This document shows positions 1 through 7,221 of a DNA stretch of 38,138 bases, one piece after another (the first letter of the stretch is position 1; each line of letters begins with the position of its first letter). The DNA comes from JAAYJR01 sp964540755 (lineage in GTDB: Bacteria; Bacteroidota; Bacteroidia; Bacteroidales; Prolixibacteraceae): the NCBI GenBank assembly GCA_964540755.1, contig CAZIOB010000149.1, positions 1-38,138 of the forward strand, read 5' to 3'. Position numbers and translations under genes: made by a program. Below the pieces are notes generated by a model. It made no database searches. It was given only the letters and a program-made list of their open reading frames with translations, and had not been told where the DNA came from.

Positions 1-1533
1 TATTTCGGATAAAACTTTGCCCGTAAGCGGATCAAACTTCATGCTTTTATGCATATCTATCTGACCACTAATACCGTATAGTCCGTCATCACGCAGAACC
101 AACTGAAAATTATCATAAGGATTTTCCCAGAGAACATTACCGTTTTCAGCATCAACGGCAAGAAGCTTGCCTACTGTAGGACCTGCAAAGTATAAAGCTT
201 TATCACTACATTTCATATATACAGTTGTACGAAAATTTGTCCGCCAGTCCTGCCGGTTTAATTCTTTTCCAAGTGCGTTGAACAACCCGGGACTGTTATC
301 AGGGGTTTTTCGCCAAATGTCTTTACCGGTTTTTGCATCCAGACAAGCTAAAAAATTACCATACCGGTAGATAAAAATTTTGCCGTTTTTCATACAAAGG
401 GCACGACTGTCGATATCTTTATCCTCATGGTGGCTCCACAGCACCTTCTCACTCTCAGGTTCTATTGCCAATAAGTTTTTACCGTATCCCCAGGGATTTT
501 CAGGTTGGTTATAACCTTTTGAAAGCGGATCCCAAGGCCAGCCATGTGCTTCTCTTCTTTGCTTTAAGACAGGATCTTTTTGTTCCTGAGCTCCTATGAG
601 CGCATAAAGGATACCATCTTCCAATGCCATCCATTTCCAGAATTTATCAGCGTCGTTATCTTTAGATGTAATAATTTCTTTTTCTATATTGCCCGTAGCT
701 GCATCTATTATCTTGCAACTATTGTCGTCTCCCACATACAAAACTTCCGGCGTGGCGATCATTGTATTACGATGGATCATTACACCCGGTCTCAGTCTTC
801 TCCTCCAAAGTTCTGTGCCATTATAACCATTATAAGCCACAAGGGTATTAAGCAAATGTTCTTCACGTATATGAAAGGCGAGATTCCCATAGGCCTTGAA
901 AACTCTGCCACCCGAAGCTACACATACCTGTGTCAGAGGCGCATAATATGGTTTAGCTAAAAACTGGGTCACATAGGGAGCTCGCGCAATTTTATCGGCG
1001 GACTGTGGATTATTATCCGGACCGTGATACGGATGACTCCAGTCATCAATTCCTTCGGGAAATGGTTTAATTAATTTTTTATTACCGATAAATGCTTTTC
1101 CCTCAGGTCGTAAAATCCGGAGTACTTCCGATTTTTTAATATTGATATTTTTATCTGCCGCGATAAGAAAATCAGCCAGGTTGCCGGCAAGATGGATCCT
1201 TGAAAATTCACCATCTTCAATAAAAATACGGTTTCCGTAAAATCCGGCTTCATCCGCTGCAATACGGGCAGTCTCCAGATCACCGGCATTTGTTAACTGA
1301 ACATAAATTAAAAACTCGCTTTCTTTAGCCAGCTTAATTGCAAGTTTACAATCGATATCCTCCAGCAAAACACAGATACCCCGCGATGAACCGATTTTTT
1401 TAATGATCTCTTTGGGACTATCCATGGTTCCCTGACAATTTACAAAGATCAATGCGCTTAAAACTGTCATTACTATACCTGATAAAAGGATTAAGAATGT
1501 AGCACCCTTTTTAAGATTAGAATACTTTTTCAT
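1..1533 (-). CDS. Secreted PQQ-like beta-propeller protein with N-terminal methyltransferase-like domain (partial, 3' end outside window)
   Basis: The frame is open from an ATG at 1533 to the window edge, giving 511 codons with no stop. Residues 10-33 form one hydrophobic segment ending in Cys33, a signal peptide or membrane anchor. Residues ~45-150 follow the alternating strand/helix pattern of a class I SAM methyltransferase and contain a typical late motif (EVLRILRPEG, ~136-145), but the glycine-rich SAM loop is absent. A linker with DDWSHPYHGPDNNPQS (~163-178) leads into propeller-like repeats such as LVAYNGYNGTELW, LACLDAKTGKDIW and LAVDAENGNVLWE. I recall similar methyltransferase-like/PQQ-propeller proteins mainly from Planctomycetes and some Bacteroidota. 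The role is unknown; a non-enzymatic extracytoplasmic binding protein is as likely as a dehydrogenase. It is not part of the tRNA-Phe island to its right. Confidence 0.75.
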   Translation of the reverse strand, partial: MKKYSNLKKGATFLILLSGIVMTVLSALIFVNCQGTMDSPKEIIKKIGSSRGICVLLEDIDCKLAIKLAKESEFLIYVQLTNAGDLETARIAADEAGFYGNRIFIEDGEFSRIHLAGNLADFLIAADKNINIKKSEVLRILRPEGKAFIGNKKLIKPFPEGIDDWSHPYHGPDNNPQSADKIARAPYVTQFLAKPYYAPLTQVCVASGGRVFKAYGNLAFHIREEHLLNTLVAYNGYNGTELWRRRLRPGVMIHRNTMIATPEVLYVGDDNSCKIIDAATGNIEKEIITSKDNDADKFWKWMALEDGILYALIGAQEQKDPVLKQRREAHGWPWDPLSKGYNQPENPWGYGKNLLAIEPESEKVLWSHHEDKDIDSRALCMKNGKIFIYRYGNFLACLDAKTGKDIWRKTPDNSPGLFNALGKELNRQDWRTNFRTTVYMKCSDKALYFAGPTVGKLLAVDAENGNVLWENPYDNFQLVLRDDGLYGISGQIDMHKSMKFDPLTGKVLSEI

Positions 1534-1785
1534 GCATCTGAAATTTTATAATTATTTTATCACATTAAAGTTGTTTATTTCTATGGTATGAGATAGAACT
1601 CGTCATTCTAATTCTTTTCATAAATGAACAAAATTTCGTGACTCGTTGTAAATTAATTAAAAATTTGAGAACCCATGGGAACGTTAGTTCGTTTCATTAC
1701 AGCAATATTTTGGTTATATATAGCTTATGATTAAAGGTACAAAAAATAGCTGTTTTTCAACTATTTTTGAAGTAATAATATCAAA

Positions 1786-2024
1786 AACAAAAATATGCCT
1801 CAATACCTTGATAATGTATAATAAATCTGATCTGAACAGTAAAAGGGATATTTCAAAATTTACTTTTCCCTTAGTAATTATTCTATAATCGTGAATCCGA
1901 CCAATTTCGAACATCAGGGATAAATTCATTTTTTTTCTCTTGTTCAGTAAATAGCAAGGGGTATAGAAGGCCACAAAAAAGGGACTCCATCAAATCTGAT
2001 AAAATCCCCGCTTTGGTGGTGCCA
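1786..2024 (+). repeat. Direct repeat copy A (recombinase tail plus tRNA-Phe 3' end core)
   Basis: This ~238-bp stretch matches 5050-5287 in the same orientation. A run of about 60 identical bases lies at 1846-1905 and a 24-base identical run at 2001-2024. Similarity is patchy in the first ~60 bases. The final 11 bases correspond to the 3' acceptor strand, discriminator and CCA of tRNA-Phe. The copies diverge immediately after 2024, where copy B continues into the tRNA body. Offset between copies is 3263-3264 bp. Confidence 0.9.
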
Positions 2025-2117
2025 ACCGGAAGAATGTCGAACCTTTTAGCTGAAGATTTTGATGCTGTATTGAAGGTTATGAATGCGGAAAAACAGGAGA
2101 AAAAATTCAGAATATAA
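1786..2117 (+). pseudogene. Decayed serine recombinase C-terminus, copy A
   Basis: Read in one plus frame (codons starting at 1854), the sequence gives FQNLLFP, two stops, then LFYNRESDQFRTSGINSFF, and continues open to a TAA at 2115-2117 with tail GRMSNLLAEDFDAVLKVMN. This resembles the C-terminal zinc-ribbon/tail part of Bacteroidota serine recombinases (pattern LFPEGxxYNRxxxxYRTxRxNSxF). There is no start, catalytic domain or upstream homology, so it is a remnant. The tail crosses the tRNA-derived core and runs into non-tRNA sequence, as expected if another element had inserted between it and the tRNA. The recombinase assignment rests on recalled family pattern. Confidence 0.55.
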
Positions 2118-2204
2118 CGCAAACTTTAAGCAACTTCTATGATATTTCTAGTTTTAGTACAAATAAAATGGAGGAATAGAATTGTTTCATAGCTATTTAT
2201 CTAC

Positions 2205-2543
2205 CTATTCTCTCCAGATAGAATGGATTACACTTCCTTTTTCTGCATCATTTTCCATGCGTAGGTGAACATCAATTTTCTGGATATTATCAGCCAAAGC
2301 CAGTGACAACGCTGCCTGAAATGTCTGGCCACCGGAAAGTGTTTTTACACTTCTGATTTTACCACCATTCATAAAATCGTGTACCTGAAAATTATTATCG
2401 GGCGTAATTTCCAGGCTCAGCTTTTGCCGGGTAAGCTGGAAAAAACGGTCGTTGGCTGCATTACATAAACTCACATTTTCAAGAACTATTATCTCCATTT
2501 TTCTTTTCACAGTATTATCATTTAATGTTATGCGTCTTTCCAT
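2205..2543 (-). pseudogene. sbcC: sbcC fragment (exonuclease subunit SbcC/Rad50-like)
   Basis: The 112-codon frame contains NAANDRFFQLTRQKLSLEI followed by FQVHDFMNGGKIRSVKTLSGG and QTFQAALSLALADNIQ. This is the region just before and including the ABC signature (LSGG) in the C-terminal lobe of SbcC. A full SbcC is about 1000 residues; here the N-terminal ATPase lobe, coiled coils, Walker B and D-loop are all missing, and the last ~30 codons do not look like SbcC. The first ~20 codons are also unrelated. It is therefore an internal fragment with both sides lost, lying antisense to the AbiE pair inside the tRNA-Phe island. A true short gene is unlikely. Confidence 0.75.
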
Positions 2544-2922
2544 CGGGTCGGTCGTTATTGTTTTGGTGGCACAAAAAGGTAGTGTTTGAAAATGCAGGTT
2601 TTTTGTAGAAAATACTGTCTGACGCAGGAGGATGGAGATTTTTTACAAAACCGGAGGCTTGAACTTGCATTTCCTTAAAGCACGAATTTACCTTTGCCGC
2701 CGGAATAATAATGACCAGATGGAAAGGCAATTTTTTAATTATTCCGGCAAAAGAAGAAATCTGTAAGGCATTATTCATAGAGCATTGTATAGTATTCTTT
2801 TAAATGGTTTTAAGCTGGTTGTAAATGTTTTATAGGGAAAGCATGTTGTTTTAAGATGTTACATTAGTTATGAAGCTGGTATGTTTGGTACAAAGGGAAC
2901 TTATGATTTTTCTAATAACCAT
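2544..2922. other. Intergenic stretch with no supported gene
   Basis: This stretch lies between the sbcC fragment and the AbiE operator. An 86-codon minus frame at 2518-2778 has no recognisable domain and overlaps the fragment. I see no RNA gene, terminator or repeat here. Confidence 0.5.
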
Positions 2923-2950
2923 GTCAAGTATCTTGTGCAAAATACTTGAC
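2923..2950 (+). promoter_or_regulatory. Candidate AbiEi operator (inverted repeat)
   Basis: A perfect 9-bp inverted repeat, GTCAAGTAT and ATACTTGAC, is separated by 10 bases. The right arm overlaps the TTG of the promoter of the AbiE operon, so a bound dimer would block RNA polymerase. AbiEi antitoxins are known to autorepress by binding inverted repeats in their own promoters, which makes this the expected site. Binding itself is inferred. Confidence 0.65.
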
Positions 2951-2975
2951 GTGATATTTTTAATACTTACCTTTG
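2946..2975 (+). promoter_or_regulatory. Bacteroidota-type promoter of the AbiE operon
   Basis: TTG at 2946-2948 and TACCTTTG at 2968-2975 are spaced 19 bases apart, matching the Bacteroidota -33/-7 consensus (TTG, TAnnTTTG). Transcription would begin near 2983, about 20 bases ahead of the first gene's ATG at 3005. Confidence 0.65.
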
Positions 2976-3004
2976 TGATGGTATAACAAATACTGGTTTT
3001 ATTT

Positions 3005-3727
3005 ATGAAGATTGCAGAAAAGATAGAGAAGAAGATAAAACGTATGCCGGAAGGGACTACGTTTAAGTATCAACAATTAGGAATAGCAGCTACTGAGTAT
3101 AGTGCAGCTACCAAAGCAATTGAACGGCTAATCGAAAAAGGAGTGATAAAACGGATAACAACAGGTGTATTTTATAAACCTAAGAAATCAGTTTTTGGGG
3201 AGCTAAGACCCAGGGAAACAGAAATTATAAAGCCTTATTTGTACGAACAGGGAAAGAGAATTGCATACATTACCGGAACAGCCCTGTATAATAATATGGG
3301 ACTGACAACACAGGTTCCGAAAACTGTAAAAATTGCCAGCCGGAGCAAACGGATATATATTGATTCAGGAAGCATAAAAGCAAAGCCTGTAAAAAGCTAC
3401 GTTGATGTTACCGAAGAAAATTATTCCCTGCTCGAAATCTTGGATGTATTAAAGGATTTCACAAAAATACCTGACATGGACAAAAAAAGCGGAATCCGGT
3501 TTCTGCAGGATAAATTGGAAAGTTTATCCGAAAAGGAAACAAATGCGCTGGTTAAATATGCATTAAAATACCCTCCCCGTGTCAGGGCTTTCCTGGGGGC
3601 AATATTAATGGAAATTTCTGGTCAGGAAAACAGCAATTTAAAACAAAGCCTGAACCCGTTGACGACTTACAGTCTCAACTTAAATGAAGACATTTTAACA
3701 ACTGCACCAAACTGGAACATAAAATGA
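3005..3727 (+). CDS. AbiEi-like antitoxin (DUF6088 family), type IV toxin-antitoxin system
   Basis: This 240-residue protein begins with a predicted winged-helix segment (~1-60: ...YQQLGIAATEYSAATKAIERL..., then GVIKRITTGVFYKP), the usual N-terminal DNA-binding part of AbiEi-type antitoxins. It is followed by a middle domain with YITGTALYNNMGLTTQVP, typical of the DUF6088/AbiEi group. In these systems the antitoxin does not bind the toxin; it counteracts its effect and represses the operon. The stop overlaps the toxin start by 4 bases (ATGA at 3724), so the two are translationally coupled. It has its own promoter with an overlapping inverted repeat. The gene is intact and sits in the tRNA-Phe island. 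Family assignment is firm; the cellular target and phage range are unknown. Confidence 0.88.
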   Translation: MKIAEKIEKKIKRMPEGTTFKYQQLGIAATEYSAATKAIERLIEKGVIKRITTGVFYKPKKSVFGELRPRETEIIKPYLYEQGKRIAYITGTALYNNMGLTTQVPKTVKIASRSKRIYIDSGSIKAKPVKSYVDVTEENYSLLEILDVLKDFTKIPDMDKKSGIRFLQDKLESLSEKETNALVKYALKYPPRVRAFLGAILMEISGQENSNLKQSLNPLTTYSLNLNEDILTTAPNWNIK

Positions 3728-4695
3728 AGTTACACGAAAACAAAGAACTTTTTCAGGAAGCTGTTTTAGCTACGTCCCAAATGATGGGAATACCTGAAAT
3801 CTATATTGAAAAAGACTATTGGGTCACATTTGCATTGTATCAGATTTTCCATTCTGAAATGGCAAAGGAAGTTGTTTTTAAAGGAGGAACCGCACTTTCA
3901 AAATGCCACAAATTAATAGAAAGGTTTTCCGAGGATATCGATGTCGTTGTTCTTAGGAATGAAGGTGAAAATGACAATCAAATGAAGAAGAAAATCAGGG
4001 CTGCAGGGAAAATTGTTGAATCGGTTATGCCTGAAATAGACATTCCCGGTCTAACAAATAAAATGGGAAATATCAGGAAAACGGTTCACCAATATGAGAA
4101 GATTTTCAAAGGTAATTTCGGTCAGGTTCGCGAACATATCGTTTTTGAGGCTACCTGGCTCGGAAGTTTTGAACCATTTACAATAGAGCCCATAAACAGC
4201 TACATTGCTGAAATGATGAAACAAAACGGACAAGATGAATTAATAAAAGAATATGGTTTGGAACCTTTTGAACTTCCGGTTTTAAGCAGGGAGCGAACCA
4301 TCTGCGAGAAAATTATGAGCCTTGCAAGGTTCTCTTTATTGGAGAATTCCTATGAAAATCTGGCCAATAAAATCCGTCACATTTATGATACTCACATGAT
4401 GCTGGGAAACAGTGAAATCAAAACCTTCTTTGAGAGTGACCAGTTTGATAAAATGATGATAACAGTTGGCAATGACGATGTTGTTAGCTATAAGAATAAT
4501 AACGAGTGGTTAAAGACACATCCGGCGGAAGCAATTATTTTCAGTCAGCCGGAGAAGACCTGGGCAAATATTAAATTCCCTTATCAAACAACATTTAGCG
4601 AGCTGGTTATTGGGAAATTGCCCGAGGAGAAAGAGTTAATTGAAACTCTGAAAACAGTATTTAACCGTCTCCAAAAAGTTAAATGGGCACTGTAA
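3724..4695 (+). CDS. AbiEii/AbiGii nucleotidyltransferase toxin
   Basis: This 323-residue protein has the minimal nucleotidyltransferase signature KGGTALSK (53-60) followed by SEDIDVVV (69-76), where Asp71 and Asp73 are the predicted metal ligands. A further conserved segment LSRERTICEKIMSLARF lies near 190-206. AbiEii proteins are NTP transferases; homologs have been shown to inactivate tRNA by adding nucleotides, causing bacteriostasis during phage infection. All visible catalytic residues are present, so it is probably active. It is the second gene of a two-gene operon, overlapping the antitoxin by 4 bases, and is followed by ~180 bases without a gene and then recombinase debris. The tRNA specificity cannot be told. 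Confidence 0.9.
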   Translation: MKLHENKELFQEAVLATSQMMGIPEIYIEKDYWVTFALYQIFHSEMAKEVVFKGGTALSKCHKLIERFSEDIDVVVLRNEGENDNQMKKKIRAAGKIVESVMPEIDIPGLTNKMGNIRKTVHQYEKIFKGNFGQVREHIVFEATWLGSFEPFTIEPINSYIAEMMKQNGQDELIKEYGLEPFELPVLSRERTICEKIMSLARFSLLENSYENLANKIRHIYDTHMMLGNSEIKTFFESDQFDKMMITVGNDDVVSYKNNNEWLKTHPAEAIIFSQPEKTWANIKFPYQTTFSELVIGKLPEEKELIETLKTVFNRLQKVKWAL

Positions 4696-4874
4696 TTTCC
4701 AGTAGTATGACCACCACATTTTTTGTCGAATCACAGTGTGCATTATAGACTGTTTCTACTGATTAAAAGAAAACACTTTGTTTATTACCATCAGAAAACC
4801 AGACAAATGAAGACGTAAAATGACATATCAACCTTTATTTTTTAATGTATAGGTGCATTTCATAGGTTTGTTAA

Positions 4875-5276
4875 GGCTGGGAGAAATTAAATCAGTTTTT
4901 TTCTACTTCCGGCTTTATAAACTATGCAGGAAAAAGGAAACTTTACCATAAATTCAGGCCAAAATATGAAAAGGATTGTTTTGAAATTAAACAGGAACTC
5001 AATAAAACCGGCGGATATAAATCGAACCTTGGAAAGATAATAGATTTTGTCACAAAAATATGTCTAAATCCATTGGTATTATGGGAAAAATCGGATTTGA
5101 ACAGCAAACGGATATTTCAAAATTTACTTTTCCCTTAGTAATTATTCTATAATCGTGAATCCGACCAATATCTAGCATCAGGGATAAATTCATTTTTTTC
5201 TCTTGTTCCTTAAATAGCAAGGGGTATAGAAGGCCACAAAAAAGGGATTCCATCAAATTTGACAAAATCCCCGCTT

Positions 5277-5287
<11 letters not shown>
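4875..5287 (+). pseudogene. Decayed serine recombinase C-terminus, copy B, abutting tRNA-Phe
   Basis: In one plus frame (codons starting at 4875) the sequence reads KFRPKYEKDCFEIKQELNK, GGYKSNLGKIIDFVTKI, LNPLVLWEKSDLNSKRIFQN, LLFP, two stops (5136-5141), then LFYNRESDQY...INSFFSLVP. This matches, in order, the coiled linker and C-terminal segment of Bacteroidota serine recombinases. The catalytic N-terminus is missing and stops interrupt it. The reading continues into the antisense of tRNA-Phe, as expected for a recombinase whose attachment site is at its own 3' end. The bases 4696-4874 ahead of it show nothing recognisable. Confidence 0.6.
5050..5287 (+). repeat. Direct repeat copy B (adjacent to tRNA-Phe)
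   Basis: This is the partner of 1786-2024. It ends inside tRNA-Phe, with 5277-5287 forming CCA, discriminator and acceptor 3' strand. Differences from copy A include one fewer T in a T-run near 5190 and scattered substitutions. Confidence 0.9.
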
Positions 5288-5352
<65 letters not shown>

Positions 5353-5385
5353 GGTTTACATTTATTATTTATTATTTTTGGTGAT

Positions 5386-5415
5386 GCAAAAGTAAGCATT
5401 TTTTTAAAATCACAA
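5386..5415 (-). promoter_or_regulatory. Promoter of tRNA-Phe
   Basis: On the minus strand TTG (5413-5415) is followed after 18 bases by TACTTTTGC (5386-5394), matching the Bacteroidota -33/-7 consensus. It lies ~34 bases before the tRNA 5' end. Confidence 0.6.
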
Positions 5416-5473
5416 AGTATTTTCTCTTTCAACTCATTTCAACTTCTGTTTTTTTACAACCAATTGTTTGAGT

Positions 5474-5503
5474 TTGCTTTACATTTTACTTTTACTAATT
5501 TTG
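5474..5503 (+). promoter_or_regulatory. Promoter of the M16 peptidase gene
   Basis: TTG (5474-5476) and TAATTTTG (5496-5503) are spaced by exactly 19 bases, the Bacteroidota arrangement. Transcription would start near 5510, leaving a leader of only about a dozen bases before the ATG at 5523. Confidence 0.6.
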
Positions 5504-5522
5504 GAAGCTGATTTATTTTTAA

Positions 5523-6758
5523 ATGGTTACTACTAATTTTCCGTCACATATGCTCCAAAACGGCATACGGCTAATTCATAAGCCTGTCGATTCTCCCGTA
5601 GCTCATCTGGGAATAATTATTAATGCCGGGTCACGTGATGAGGAACCGGCAGAGCACGGATTGGCTCATTTTATTGAGCATTCTGTTTTTAAAGGGACTT
5701 ATAAGCGAAAAGCATTTCATATACTGAGCCGCATAGAAGACGTAGGTGGTGAACTGAATGCATATACCACCAAGGAATATACTGCAATTTATTCAACTTT
5801 CCTGAATGAATATTATGAAAGAACCACCGAATTACTAAGCGATATTCTTTTAAACAGCTCATATCCGGAAAAAGAGCTAATCCGTGAAAAGGAGGTTATA
5901 CTCGAAGAGATAAATTCTTACAGGGATTCTCCCTCGGATTTGATATTCGACGATTTTGAAGAACTTGTATTTGACGGCCATCCAATAGCACGGAATATAT
6001 TAGGCGCCAAAGAAAATCTGGCCTCATTAACCAGAGATGCAATCCTTAATTTCATAGCTAACAATTATAACACTGACCAGATAGTTATCAGTTCTGTCGG
6101 AAAGATACCTTTTCAGTCACTTATAAAACTTATAGAAAGATATTTTGGAAGAGCAGAAAAGAATATACGCATAAACCGCCGGAAAAAATTTGAAAATTAT
6201 ATCCCCGGAATTCGCATTCTCGAAAAAAATACATTCCAGTCGCATTGCATAATAGGCAACCTGGCCCCTGATGTTAAGCATCCTAAAAGAATGACTATGG
6301 TTTTACTGAATAACATCATCGGGGGCCAGTCCATGAATTCACGACTAAATCTCGCACTGCGCGAAAAAAAAGGAATGGCTTACAACGTTGAATCCGGTTA
6401 CAGCGCTTACTCCGATACAGGAATATTCAGCCTTTATTTTGGCACTGATAAGTATAACCTGAACAAAGCTATTGATCTGGTCTCTAAAGAGTTCAAACTG
6501 TTACGTGAAAAAAAGCTGGGTGCTGTGCAATTGAAAAAGGCTCAGAAGCAGCTGATGGGACAAATAGCTATCTCAACTGAAAATCATGAGGACCTGATGC
6601 TTGCTATCGGGAAAAGCTATATGCTTTTTAACAAAGTAGAGCCTGTAAATATTATCTTTAAAAAAATTGAAGAAATAAAGTCGTCGGACTTGCTGGAGGC
6701 AGCTAATGATGTTTTAAACACTGAAAAGCTGAGCCGGTTGATATACAAGCAACTATGA
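5523..6758 (+). CDS. M16 family zinc metallopeptidase (processing-peptidase type)
   Basis: This 411-residue protein carries the inverted zinc motif HFIEH (His49-Glu52-His53) and a downstream acidic ligand in REKEVILEEI (Glu129, 76 residues after His53), the classic HxxEH...E arrangement of pitrilysin-family peptidases. The length equals one active M16 half plus the inactive C-terminal half, as in bacterial processing-peptidase homologs. R/Y substrate-pocket residues appear late (LREKKGMAYNVESGYSAY). No signal peptide is visible, so it is probably cytoplasmic. It begins just after a well-formed promoter and is followed by a 99-base gap and then the methyltransferase remnant; in related genomes I recall this peptidase preceding an intact O-methyltransferase gene, which supports a former operon. 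Confidence 0.9.
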   Translation: MVTTNFPSHMLQNGIRLIHKPVDSPVAHLGIIINAGSRDEEPAEHGLAHFIEHSVFKGTYKRKAFHILSRIEDVGGELNAYTTKEYTAIYSTFLNEYYERTTELLSDILLNSSYPEKELIREKEVILEEINSYRDSPSDLIFDDFEELVFDGHPIARNILGAKENLASLTRDAILNFIANNYNTDQIVISSVGKIPFQSLIKLIERYFGRAEKNIRINRRKKFENYIPGIRILEKNTFQSHCIIGNLAPDVKHPKRMTMVLLNNIIGGQSMNSRLNLALREKKGMAYNVESGYSAYSDTGIFSLYFGTDKYNLNKAIDLVSKEFKLLREKKLGAVQLKKAQKQLMGQIAISTENHEDLMLAIGKSYMLFNKVEPVNIIFKKIEEIKSSDLLEAANDVLNTEKLSRLIYKQL

Positions 6759-6774
6759 AATTTATTATTTATAA

Positions 6775-6793
6775 TTGATGAATTATTCATCAA
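6775..6793. other. Short perfect hairpin after the M16 gene
   Basis: TTGATGAA and TTCATCAA form an 8-bp stem around a 3-base loop, starting 17 bases after the M16 stop. No U-run follows, so it is not a classical terminator; it may be an mRNA 3' stabiliser or attenuator. Confidence 0.35.
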
Positions 6794-6857
6794 GTTCAGT
6801 GAATATTCCCCGACTTATTATGAAAAATATATTTAGCAAAAAATAATATCTGAATAA

Positions 6858-7159
6858 ATGCACAGCCAACCCGACAAGTATATAATTGACCACATAGATC
6901 CAGAGGATGAGTTGCTTCGTGAGCTGGAACGGGAAACAAATCTTAAGGTACTGAATTCCCGCATGCTTTCAGGCCATTTGCAGGGACATGTTCTGACAAT
7001 ACTCTCTGGAACGGCAAAGTGTATAAGTCTCCCCCCCCCCCAACCGATTCTCAGTCACTGGGAATAATGGCATTCAACGAGCTTGTAAAAAAAGATACGC
7101 GTGTGGAGAAAGTAATCCTTCCACTGCGTGACGGAATGACGGTTATAAGAAAAAAATAA
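6858..7159 (+). pseudogene. O-methyltransferase remnant, core deleted and frameshifted at a C11 tract
   Basis: The first ~50 codons (KYIIDHIDPEDELLRELE ... NSRMLSGHLQGHVLTIL) match the N-terminus of SAM-dependent O-methyltransferases of the caffeoyl-CoA/catechol type. The last ~35 codons (PTDSQSLGIMAFNELVKKD, RVEKVILPLRDGMTVIRKK, TAA at 7157-7159) match their C-terminus. The roughly 120 residues between, including the SAM-binding core, are missing. The two parts are in different frames (codons starting at 6858 versus 7067) and the switch coincides with a run of eleven C at 7031-7041. One extra C or two fewer would join the frames but would not restore the catalytic domain, so the gene is dead either way. 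Confidence 0.85.
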
Positions 7160-7197
7160 TTTTCCCTTAGGGTAATAATCATGACCCTAAGGGAAAA
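7160..7197. terminator. Bidirectional intrinsic terminator
   Basis: A perfect 14-bp inverted repeat (TTTTCCCTTAGGGT, 7160-7173; ACCCTAAGGGAAAA, 7184-7197) encloses a 10-base loop. The A/T ends give a U-run in either direction. It sits between the converging methyltransferase remnant (plus) and oxidoreductase gene (minus). Confidence 0.85.
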
Positions 7198-7221
7198 TAT
7201 TTTAAAAGGGTAAATTTTATA

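Noticed and set aside
2518..2778. 86-codon minus-strand frame upstream of the sbcC fragment
   Set aside because: No recognisable domain, overlaps the fragment and does not continue the SbcC sequence.
4924..5040. 38-codon plus-strand frame starting MQEKGNFTI
   Set aside because: It lies out of frame within the recombinase remnant and has no promoter or family similarity.
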